From contig CM049307.1 in assembly GCA_026874595.1 (NCBI GenBank), positions 59,344,870-59,408,869 of the forward strand: a DNA stretch of 64,000 nt, written 5' to 3'. The position numbers and the translations under genes were made by a program. Numbering within the stretch: position 1 is the first letter of the stretch; each line of letters opens with the position of its first letter. Source of the stretch: Sipunculus nudus (taxonomy: Eukaryota; Annelida; Sipuncula; Golfingiida; Sipunculidae). Shown in pieces: positions 37,101 to 49,100 of the stretch. The notes below the pieces were generated by a model. The model saw nothing but the letters and a program-made list of their open reading frames with translations, searched no databases and had not been told where the DNA came from.

Positions 37101-40100
37101 AAATGCCAAATGCAATCTTGTGATTGAATGTCTTTTACAATTCCCTACTTTTCAGGGTGGTAGTTGTGAGATCCCATCTAAGAACGATGCCAAGGACTTC
37201 ACTGAGCTGGTGGCGGCCATGGACGTCCTGGGGTTCAAACCTGAAGAACAAGACACCATCTTCAAGATCCTGGCCTCAGTGCTTCACCTCGGGAATACAT
37301 ACTTCATGCGTAAACAGGTGAGCTTCATCAGAGACCTACAGGTATCTTATGGATAGAATTGGCATTTAAATGATAAGTTTCAGTCTTATGTGATCCTTTA
37401 CAGTGGGGGATCCAGGGGGGTAGCTGTAGAAGCTTTGGCTCCCCCAAAGGTTCTGGCCTCCGGGGAAAAAAAATTATGCAGTAGCTATGCTGGTCATTGG
37501 GGCGGTGGTGTAATGGTTAAGGTGCCGGGCATATGATCGAGAGATCGTGAGTTCAAATCCTGGTCAGACCCCAACCGTGCCAAGACCCTTAGGCAAGGTC
37601 CCAACCGCAAGTGCGCCTCTGTCTACCCAGCAGTAGAAATGGGTACCAGTAAATACTGGGAAGGTAACCTGCGATGGACTAGCGTCCCATCCAGGAGGAG
37701 TTTAACTCCTAAGTCGCTTCACGCTACCAAAACCGGGATAAGCTCCGGCCTGATGAGCCATTAGGCCCAGGTGTAAAAGTCCAGCAGACTTTTTCTTTTA
37801 TTATGCTGGTCACGCATGTGTTGGTCAGTTGGATAAGTCTCAAAGTTTGACTAATGGACCTAATAACACAGCCAAACGATGATTGAAAACTATGAAATTC
37901 TTAGTTACTGCAAATTTCACATGCACTGAGTGCGCTCGATCAGGCTAGATTGTATGCTAGATTGTATTCTGTATTGCAAGGATTTCATTCTAAGCTACAA
38001 AGTCCTTCCCACTAACGGTGACTAACCCCACTCTACCTACCCCAATCCTAGGTTTGCACACATTTTGAATGCCAGTTACACTCTGCGACATATTAGCTCT
38101 CCCCAAACAAATTCCTGGATATACCATTGATCCTTTATATCCAAAATATCCAAACTATGACTGTAATGATACACAGGTGCATCAGTAGCCACAATCAAGT
38201 ACCATACAGTGTTGTCAGATGTTACAGTACCTATATGTGGTTGTTATATTTGATCATCCAATTCACAATTAATAATAGTCTCCCAAGGCCTGTTATGTGA
38301 CAGTTAACAGCATTAGAATTGCTTATGCAGCACATTTAAACTAGTTGTAATATGGTTCAGATTTTAATTTATTCCTGTAACATACAGGGAACAGCAGGAC
38401 AGATGTTACATTTTATCTAAAATTTGAAAATATAATTTTATTAGAGGGAGTTTGAGAGGAATTTTAATTTCATGAAATATCAAGCAACATTTGCATTGAA
38501 TCTAAACTTTCATACAGAACATGTATTGTACCATGTATTATATTGTTGGTTAAATATTGTGATCTGTATCATGCTATGAAATACGGTACAGCTCCACTAT
38601 ACTCTATAATGGTTTTCTCACCAAAATCAGGACCCTTGACTGATTTGTTGTGTTATAGATTGGCACATAGTTGAGAATAAAGTGTTACACAAATGCCCTA
38701 TCCCTGGTATTACCGGGGAACACCCTATGACATCCTATGGCTACCAGGGGAGATTCCCTTGGTATTAATGCCACCAGATGCAGATCTCTTGGGTTGACCA
38801 ATGACCACAGAGCTGGCGATGCAGGGCTGGAATGACTGATACATGAGCCATGTACCAGCCCAGCCCAGCCCTGTCTCTTATGCCCGGGACTCGTGAACAC
38901 TGCAGATGTGCGGGTGTCTGTCCCACGGGGCTTTGAGCCTCTCTGGTCCATCTTAGCTTCTGCAAGGCAGAAGCTGAGATTATAGGGACCAGGGAAACCT
39001 GGACAGCCATATTCTGGTTCGTATTTATATATAATTGTTATGTAATATCAGTCAGGGCATGATTCTTGTATACCGGTAATCATGTAGTTTCTTTCATAAT
39101 AAATTCTTGTGGCCACTAATGGACTTTTATCTGCCTTAGTTCATATTGTCTGTTGTATGCATGAAAGAATATTTGTAAATTCAGCCATGCTACCCAAACT
39201 AATTAATTACAAAAACCCCATCCCTGTAATACTGTTTAGCAGAATTAGGGGTGGGGCCCAGTTTTGTTTCAAAAGGTTTAAAATAGTGAAATAAGGACAT
39301 TTAGTAATGGTATGTTAGATATTCCATTTGGCACTTATGGTATTGAATTCTTGATAGACATGTATAAACAATATTGAAGATGAAAAGAAGTTATTTTCAT
39401 ACAGAACTTTCGAGGTTAATGCAAGAAGAAAGAGAAACAGAAGAAATTCAAACCAAGAAGAAATATATCACTTCTATCTTAGAAAAGGTGAAAGTGACAG
39501 TGACTTGAAGGGTACAGCTAGTATATTGACATAAGAAAGTTTTCTTCTTGTAGACAGAATTCAGTGCTGATGTGGTGGAGATCGGTGAGGAAGTCCACAT
39601 TCGCTGGGTGTCGTTCCTGCTTGACCTGTCTCAAGAGTGGCTGAAAGAGGCTGTCACCATGAAGGTCACGGTAAGGTCAAGGTCATGATATATGACCCAG
39701 TTGTTTCACATCCTCAATGTTAATGAACATTAGAATATGTCAAAATAGACCCATTGTAGGTCAGATATATCAGTTTCAGTTGTTCTGTATGCAGAGTAAG
39801 GATTTTGTTTTGTTTTCCTGAAGATGAAATCAGTATATATACACAACATAACATTACAATAATATTACTTACGAAGATAAACTGTAAATTAAATTTTGAA
39901 GATACATTTATATTCCTGTGATATATACACCTTACTACTGTAGGTACTTGACACATAAATGAAAATGAGGATAATTAAGGAAAAAAGACAATTCACACCC
40001 ACAGCATGATAACTTAATATTTAAAAATATGTGTGCTCATATATATTTGACCCATTAAATGGAGCCTTATCTGGGGGTTGATTTGTGTCAAGTTTATGAA

Positions 40101-43100
40101 TGGCTTTGGGCTTATGTGGTACTAAGGGGTTAATGAAAAACATTATGACTTTTTTTAATTAATTTACTCACAGGAAGCCAGAAGGGAGAGGCTGCTGACT
40201 CCACTGACAGTTGACCAGGCCCTGGATGCCAGAGATGCGATCGCAAAAGCATTGTACTCTCGTCTGTTCACGTGGCTGGTGGAGCGCATCAATGCCATTG
40301 TGTACAAGACGGACAAGGACAAAGATAAAGCGTTGAGGTCTATTGCCATACTGGATATTTTTGGGTTTGAGGTACATACTAATGCTTTGCTAATCAATTA
40401 CAGCATGTATCCCCCTACATTAACATTACCGTAACAGCCATATTGTTATGAAGGTATTAATAATCTAATTCAACTACATATTACCTGTGCATGTCCACAC
40501 CTGGATATGACAGCTGGTTTATTATACAGAGTTTCTGACCCTACCTCGTGATTGTTTACATAACCTTTCTTGTTACCATATGGTTACTAAACCGGATTAG
40601 ACTTGTGACTATCAGATGGTATTCAAAGGGTTAAATGATCAGCTGTTACAGGTTTAATATTGCATCATCCTAAATTTTACAAATTTACTCCAAGTAATCC
40701 ATAAGTGTTTTCTACTCACAGATCTTAAATAACCTAGATATATTTAAGTAATATTGTTCATTTTAAAAATTCAATCAAATTAAATTTTATGATATGTCAG
40801 GAGCATTCATTAATAAAACATTAATAGGAAGTAAAACTGGTTATCTTTCATAATTGATAAACAACAGGTATAAAATAAAAGTTGCATAGATGAATACTCT
40901 AAATCAGCATAATATTTGACCTTTCACAGGATCACCTAGTGTGAATAAATTTGAATAAAACTGGGAGTAGATTCTTTGAAGACAAACATATTCAAGAATA
41001 TTGTCTGTAATATTTCTAGAGTAAATCACATTTATATAATTGTATTACAGGATTTCAAGACCAACAGTTTTGAACAGCTTTGCATAAATTATGCAAATGA
41101 GACCTTGCATCTGTTTTTCAACAAACATATCTTCAAACTGGAGCAACAAGAGTACATGAAGGAGCGCATCGACTGGACAGTCATAGAGTACCGGGACAAC
41201 CAGTCAACCATCGACTTGATCGGCAAAAAACCTATTGGCATCATCCATGTTCTAGATGATGAAAGCAACTTTCCAAAGGTCTGCGAGGCCTCCGATCTTT
41301 AGATTACCACACCCTCTACATACATTTAATTCAGAACCAGTTGCCTAAAATGCCTTAAAACGTACTAAAAAATAGTACTTTAACTTATGAAAGGATGTGT
41401 GTTATCAAATAAAAGACCCATCACAAATGCAATCTTGCTGTCAGAGAGAATTCTTTTAGTTAAAAAAAAAATTGGGCGTAGTCAGATCCCAGGTGAGAAA
41501 CTTCATGGACATACTCATTTCTAGTATTTTTTTTTGTTCATTTTCTATTTATGTTTCAACATTTTGCAAAGACCGAGAATCTGAGGTCATCTGAAGAAAG
41601 TAAGGGGCCAGTTGACCTGTGATCTTGTTAGTAAATCAGATAATGAAAAAATTTATTGAGTAGCTCCTAAGTTAAAGCTTGTAAACAAACAGTATTATTG
41701 CAGTTGTGGAACAATGCACAAAACAGTTTCAACAGAACTTGAATGATAAACTCTCATGACTGAATTAACAAAAAGGTTATCAAGCTCAAGAAAAAAATCT
41801 AAAACAACTTGTCCTATGCTTGAATTTTCCTCTTTCATTCAATAATTATGCATGTTAAAGTAAATGATGTTCTCATAGGACTTTCCATTTTACTTTATTA
41901 CATATATATATATGTATAACATTTTTGGTAGAAATATATCCATATTTATAGCTGTGTCATTGACATCAGTATTTATATTTTCAGGGCACAGACCACTCCT
42001 TCCTTGATAAGTGTCACTTCAACCACACGGGTAATGACTTGTATCAGAAACCACGTATGTCCAGTCCAGTGTTTGCTGTCAGGCATTATGCTGGTCAGGT
42101 GGAGTACAATGTAAGTAATGTGTGACAGACATCAAATGTAGTAGTGAAATCATTAGAACTTAAAATTGATTTGTCATTAAAATATGTCTGTAGCTTGTTG
42201 GACCACAGTAATAAATTCTCGAATGATGATTTTCAAAGATGTATACATTAGTTATTGTTCAGTTATGATTGAAAATTTCTAGTATAATTTTACTAAAAAA
42301 AATCTCTTGATTTCTTGATTATTAAAGTATTGTGCAAAGTATGCACAATATTGCCTGTGACATGTATAATTCAGTAAATCATAGTTTGTAAAATAACTAG
42401 TATGTAAAATATTCTTCTTATTAATATTCTGAAGAAACCAAATATATTATTATTGTAAGTCATGTGTTATCATACAGTTATATTTGAGAATTTTAAAATA
42501 ATCAGAATTGAATATTATTTTGAATTAATTTATTTCACAAATTTGAGATGGCAAAGTGAATGACCTTGAAGTTTGTTTAAAAAATATCTTCCTGATGAAA
42601 CTAGATTTAACAATTCTACATTTATCAGTTCTTGTATCAGGACCACTTATACTTGTTTCAGGTGAAAAACTTCCTGGACAAAAACAGAGACACCTTGAGG
42701 AATGATGTTGTGGAGCTCATGGTCCAAAGCAAAAATAAGGTAATATTTTGCAGTGATCATGCATATTTTTATCCCTAGAAATCCCATTGCATTTTAAATA
42801 TAATATATTGTTGCAGGGGACAAGGATTTTGTAATTACCTTGTCCAGGCTGCGATATATAACACTTGTGCTTCTTTGGTCCACTTGTCTTGATCATTCGT
42901 TATGCTTTCTTTAAAGGCTCTCTTCTCATTGGCTTATCGTGTTGCCATGTCACTGGATGGTGTCAAGAAAAGTAATTTCTTGAGTCAAACACACACTTTA
43001 TAACATCTATCCCTACTACATTATCTAAAAAGAATAAAAAAGTTATCCTATATTAAATAAAAATTGTTGGACCTTATAGAATATGGTAGTAAAAACAGAT

Positions 43101-46100
43101 CTTGGAGAGGAGTTCATATTCGTATTATATAAGTACATGCAAGTTTCATCTGGGACTTGTTTTTGCAAAGTTTTCCAGTTTTTCTCATGACCAAAACCTC
43201 AGGGGTTTAGTTGCCTAAGTGTAACCCATGAATGAAACATGGCTTTGGAAGTTTGGTTCCATAGGAATGTAGGGAAATGCATTTATTTAAGATTGTCATA
43301 AGCCATCTTGGCACATGGGGTCAAACAAATACAAACATAGGCCAGGGAATGTGCAATAACACTCCAGCTTCATTCCACCTGCTATATTCTGCAGACTATA
43401 AAAGTGGTCGAGATAGTTACATGGATTTCATCAGATAAGAGTGATGCCATTTGGGTCACATATGACCCAATTGGTCACATTGGTCCAAAGTTTGGTCACA
43501 TACAACCAAACCACCTTCAAGTTCACATTTACACTATCAAAACTTCCAGGTTTCGAATAGTGATAATATTACTTTGAGTGTATTTAATCTCTGAATGTCT
43601 CTATAGATGACTTTTAAAAAATTAATCATACCTGATGTTTCAGATTATATCAGGGATGTTCTCGGAATGGAGGGACCGCATGTTACACCGCACACTGAAC
43701 AAGATGACGGGGCGCTTCATCATGTCAACAAAGACCAAAGCTCCCACTGTGGCGGCAGGATTCCATGAGTCACTGCTTGCTCTGCTAGACACCATGGGAA
43801 AGTAAGTAGTGACTTATCTATGCAATATTCAGTATAGTTGGGCATTTAGCAGTACACAACATTAATTATGGTCTAATGAACTCTTTGATCATTTAAAAAT
43901 ATCTTTAAACAAAGAAGGGATATCCATTTCCTTGGATACACATGTGATTCATATTTCTTATAGACTGTTTCCTTTAAAAATGAAAAAGACTCATTGAAAA
44001 GGTTTCTATTTCCTGTAGTCATCAGATTTTATCATGCAGTTTTTGCAGATTTATTAATAAATTTTGCTTGAATATTTCTTTAATCATAGTGGAGATCATT
44101 ATTAGATTTCCTTTAATGGTGACTTTAACACATACATTTGATCATTCAGCAAGTAAATGTTTTATCATACAATAGTTATATTCAATAAGTATCAGCATAA
44201 TTTGCTGTAGTCTAATGCTGAAAGAAAAAGTTCTTGCTGGATGCATGAGGAATTTTATTTTTATCATTAGATTTCATTTTAAAGAAAAACCCACATGCAT
44301 AGAGCATAAATAAAGGAGTTTACCTATAACTGAAATGATCATGATATATGAAGGTGCATTTTGAAGGTTAAACATATTTTACATATGTGTTTGCTGTAAC
44401 CACAGGTGTAACCCATGGTTTGTGAGGTGTGTGAAGCCAAACACATCAAAGGCACCGATGGTGTTTGAGGAGAATGTGGTCATGTCACAGCTGAAGTACA
44501 CAGGAATGTTAGAGACCATCCGCATCAGGAAGATGGGATACCCAGTCAGGTTGCGCTGCCGAGTCTTTGCTGACAGGTAATAAGGAACAGTGTAAATATT
44601 GTTAATTGAAAATCATCTGATAATAGAATGCAACTTCCGTACAAACAAACAAAGAATACACCAGAACTTCTAAGAGATAATGGTAGAAACTAGATTTAAC
44701 TATTCTCTTGCTCTGAGACCCCTGGCTAAGAACTTTGCAACAAGGTTGTGCTCTCTTCACCAAGATGTCTGGAAAAGTTGTTGATAGGGAAGCATCTTCA
44801 TGAGTGTAATGGTTCTTTGGGGTGTAACCTCTCCAGGGATTTGATAACTATTAACAGCTACATGAAGGAAAGACCCTAACATCAGGAAAGTATGCAGTAA
44901 GACCAGAAGTGATTGACATGATCAGTGCTGTTAGACTATAAATCCCTAATTGCAAAAAATACAGAATTCTCCTTATTTAGTGTGTCTGGCCTTTAATTTG
45001 CAATGAATCTCATAGTTAATACAGACTATATCTTTATTCATTGTAAGGTACTTCCCGTTGTTGACACAAAAACAGCATCCTGAAGGACGACGCTGGGAGG
45101 ACCAGGAGATTTGTGACCAGGTGCTCAAAGGGTGCGGTGCTCGCTGGCTGACGTCATGGCAGATGGGGAACACAAAGGTAGGCAGACAAACAATGTGCCA
45201 TAGTGTACAGATTTTCATATGATATACTATGACAGTAAAGTTTAGTTTCACAAATAATGATAAATCCAAGGCTTTAAAGAATATTTTTGACACAATACAT
45301 TTTGGGGGGTAGGATGCAGGTTAGTAGATTTGCCCATTTGGTTTCAAAAGTGAAGGATGCAGGAAATGATCTAATTGCATAAAACCAAAACACATGAGGA
45401 AAGTTTGACTTTCCCTTAAAACCCTGGGTCTTATTGTGCAAATAACTGCTGTGCTGTTTCTGTTATTGTGGATTGATGCCAGCCCCATGCATATACTGCT
45501 GGAAGTTAATAAATAAAATAGCATCACAGATGTTGCATTGTTATTTTTTTATCTTCAACTGCTGATGATTTTGGTTCAAAAATATGATGAAGCAGGTGTT
45601 TTTATACATGTATATTAAAGGTTTGTTTTGATCAAATGGGCTTTACATGGGTTTCTAAGAAATTTAATACATAAGAAACTTATATTATTTAATCAAGATG
45701 CTTGATGCACTGCAGCTGAGATATATTATGTTTATAGAATGTACCCAGGGATTGGATTATATTATGTACAACCATGCAGGTACACTCTGAACACAGCGCA
45801 TGATCTCCTGGTGACCTTCTACTCACACGCTGTGAATAATAGAAGGATTCTTCAGGTTTGGCAAGATGCAAAGCACCCAGTCAGTTTTCACTGGAAAAGC
45901 TAAAATCTGATTGGCTAAGCATGTTAACAGAGATGCAGAAATGTTAAAAGAAATCTTATTGGCTTAGTGTGTAAACATACATGGCTGTGTCAATGCCAAA
46001 CTCGTACGGCACTGCAAGAGAGGAAAGATGCAAACGGTGGGGGATAACTGACATCAGGCCAAACAAGCAATTTAGTATTGAGACTTTCTTGAAAGGTGAT

Positions 46101-49100
46101 GATAGCATCCTGTGTATTCCAACTGGCAGTGGAAAAAATCTGCGCTACCAAGCACATTTGACTGCAGTGCAAATTGACCAGCACCTCACACAACATCTGA
46201 TTGTGCTGGTCATGCCTGCAATGTGATTAGTTAAATATTACACAGGGGGAATTCCCAAGAGACAGCAGCACCTGGTGGCCAAACTCGACTGGCAACCATG
46301 GTTTCTTGCAGCGGTTAGTGTAGTGAATAGTTGAGCATAGCATAACTGATGCTTATGGAGCATATGATGCAGGATGCTTCTGGGTCGACACTTCAGTGTA
46401 CTTTATGAAATGCCATGTGGCGCTTAACTTCAGTGTACTTTATGAAAATGCTAAGTGGCGCTTAACTTCAGTGGACTTTATGAAATGCCAAGTGGCGCTT
46501 AACTTCAGTGTACTTTATGGAATGCCAAGTGGCGCTTAACTTCAGTGCACTTTATGAAATGCCAAGTGGAACTTAACTTCAGTGCACTTTATGAAATGCC
46601 AAGTGGCGCTTAACTTCAGTGCACTTTATGAAATGCCAAGTGGCGCTTCAGTGCAGTTTATGAAATGCCAAGTGGCGCTAAACTTCAGTGTACTTTATGA
46701 AATGCCAAGTGGCGCTAATTTCAGTGTACTTTATGAAATGCCATGTGGCGCTTAACTTCAATGTACTTATTGAAAGGCCAAGTGGTACTTTAACATGGCA
46801 CAATGTTTGTCTCTCACAGGTATTTTTGAAAGAGACCATGAGCCATCACCTTGACACTGAGCGTGAACGTGTCACCCTGAAAGCGGTGGTCATCATGCAG
46901 ACTCAGATCAGGGCTCTCCTAGCAAGGCGGCAGTATGCACAAATCCAGAAATCGGCCATCGTCATGCAGAAATACATACGCAGATGGATGGCAAGGTAGT
47001 GTACTTTTAATCCACTTTTTTTTCAGAGTGCCTAAGCAAAAATCATCATGTATAAATTGTTTACTAATTTACTGCTTTGTAGTGGTTGTCTTAGTATGCT
47101 TGGAAAGAATGAATTGCCTTGTTTGTGCAGTCACTAACTGGAACGTAAAACCTTTTTGTACATCCCTTAATTATTTTGCAATTTCTGTACTGTCAGATGG
47201 GTCATTGGACCATTTGCATGAACCAGCTTAAAGGTATTTTTTAATAAGGGAGAACTTTTCTCCAAGTACTTGTATCCTTGGACATTCTGCTTCGGGTTTA
47301 AATCCATTGATATTGCAGCCAGCCATATTTTGTCAATGGGTGGATGTTTCTGCTTGAGTTATGAATATTGGAATATTGATCAAGTTAAAAATGGCTGCTT
47401 TGAAGTTGAATGCTGAAAGATAGGATGCTAAGATATCTCAGGCCAAAACAGCCATCATACTTTCCAGATTTGTTTTGGTCCAGGTCACATAATCTGAATT
47501 ATGGTGCTTGTGCAAGAAATCTGAATTATTTTGTGTTTATCCCTGTATTAGCATCCTCATATTTGAGAATATTAATGTTGGATTTACCTTGACATGGATT
47601 AATTAATGCAATAGTGAATTGTAATATTGAATGTTATATTGATTGCAATATTAATGAATTATATTTCTGAAAATGTAAAATTAATCATTATAAATGTATA
47701 TTAGTAATGTCCCTACAATGTGTGATGTATATGCCATGCTGCCTCAGGGTGACAACGTGAGTGTGGAGAGGTGGATCCAATCATAAATGAATATTCATTT
47801 AAGCTTGCCTTACAGTTGATGATTTTTTTTGGTAAAGATTTTCAAAATTGGAGTTATGTGGATCTTAAGGTGTCCTGATAACTTCACTACAGGCAAAGAA
47901 TAAGTGAAAGATAAATGCTTGAAGCTTGTATATTTTAAGTCTATAAACATCATCAACTGAATGTGATTCAAGTTCAAGCTTCAAGCTGTTATGTATTTTA
48001 TCACCAAATTACTGAAATTTAAATTTTTTACTGTAAAATAAATCCTTTTTGAATAAAAGGTTCTCAATTATGCGCCTGCTTTCTTTAGACTTTTCACTAT
48101 TTTATATCCTGAGTTTTATTACGTAAACATAATTGTGAGCTGTTTCTGTATTTATGAGAATTTTCTCTGTTAAAGTTTATATGCCAGAGTAAGCCAACCG
48201 AAAATTTTCCCTTATTGGGCCTATTATCGCCCAAACCCGCCTCGTTCCCGTGTATCTAGGTCACACTTCCGTTTCCTGTAATCACTTTTTTCTTCTGGCG
48301 TCCGCCATGATGGACATGTAATCTCCCTCTGCGCAATTCGTCCACTGTTTTGGTTTGTACAGTCGGGTTTGCCAACTGAATTGTAAGTACTGATTCTTTT
48401 TCCCTTCCCGCCATGGAGACCCCTCTTATTGTGCTACTTGTGGTTACTTAATCCCCCCTCGGGATTCTCACCCCACTTGTTTCACCTGCCATTCCCACAA
48501 TGACATTTGCCGGGGCCCTGCAGATCCCTGCTTCTATTGTCAGACATGATCGTCTGACAAATGGGCCATGTTCCATCAATGGTCCCATTCACTGGTTGTA
48601 GGGGTTCCCCTTACACGGGGTCTTTAACTGGTCCTGTTGTTCCCACACGGGGGGGGATCCTTCCATAGGTGGACGCAACATGTCCGTGTTACGTTCCCCG
48701 TCCTTTCCACCCTGTGAAGTTACTTCCCCGGTAGTTCTACTGCTAAAAATCTTTACTATCATTTCCCGTAAGCGGAAGTCCTCCCCTGTTCACTCGGCTT
48801 CATATTCGGACCCCAGTCCGCTTATTCCAATTTGAGTTAACTCTCAAGTTTTTGCTCTTCACTGATGTCGGCCTCCTTCCTATCAATGTCCTTGAATTTC
48901 GAGCCGTCCGTTGTGCGATCTCCCGTTGGTCCCGCCGCTTAATAGGCCGTCACATACTCGTCATGCCCGACTACACCAAGGGGGTGGCATGTATAAACAG
49001 GCAGGGCGTTCCTCGGTCTCCCTCACTGGTGCAGGAGCCCTCCCTTTTGTTCCATCTATGTATCACGCTCTGCGCCTCGATCCGAGCGTCTCATCTTCCG

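Larger units (their letters stand above)
39671..45047. other. Introns 8 to 14, no elements recognised
   Basis: Seven introns of 471-904 bp between the exons at 39554 and 45048. All are AT-rich with standard ends except the GTCTGC donor at 41279. No repeat ends or RNA genes were recognised. This is the densest exon cluster and the most repeat-free part of the gene. Confidence 0.6.

Noticed and set aside
37500-37572. Functional tRNA gene
   Set aside because: A and B boxes are present, but it is the head of a SINE with target duplications and a non-tRNA body; the cloverleaf is not complete.
41051-41302. Myosin ending at the stop after exon j
   Set aside because: The donor at 41279 is weak but the next exon continues the motor in frame, and a myosin ending here would lack the actin-binding half.
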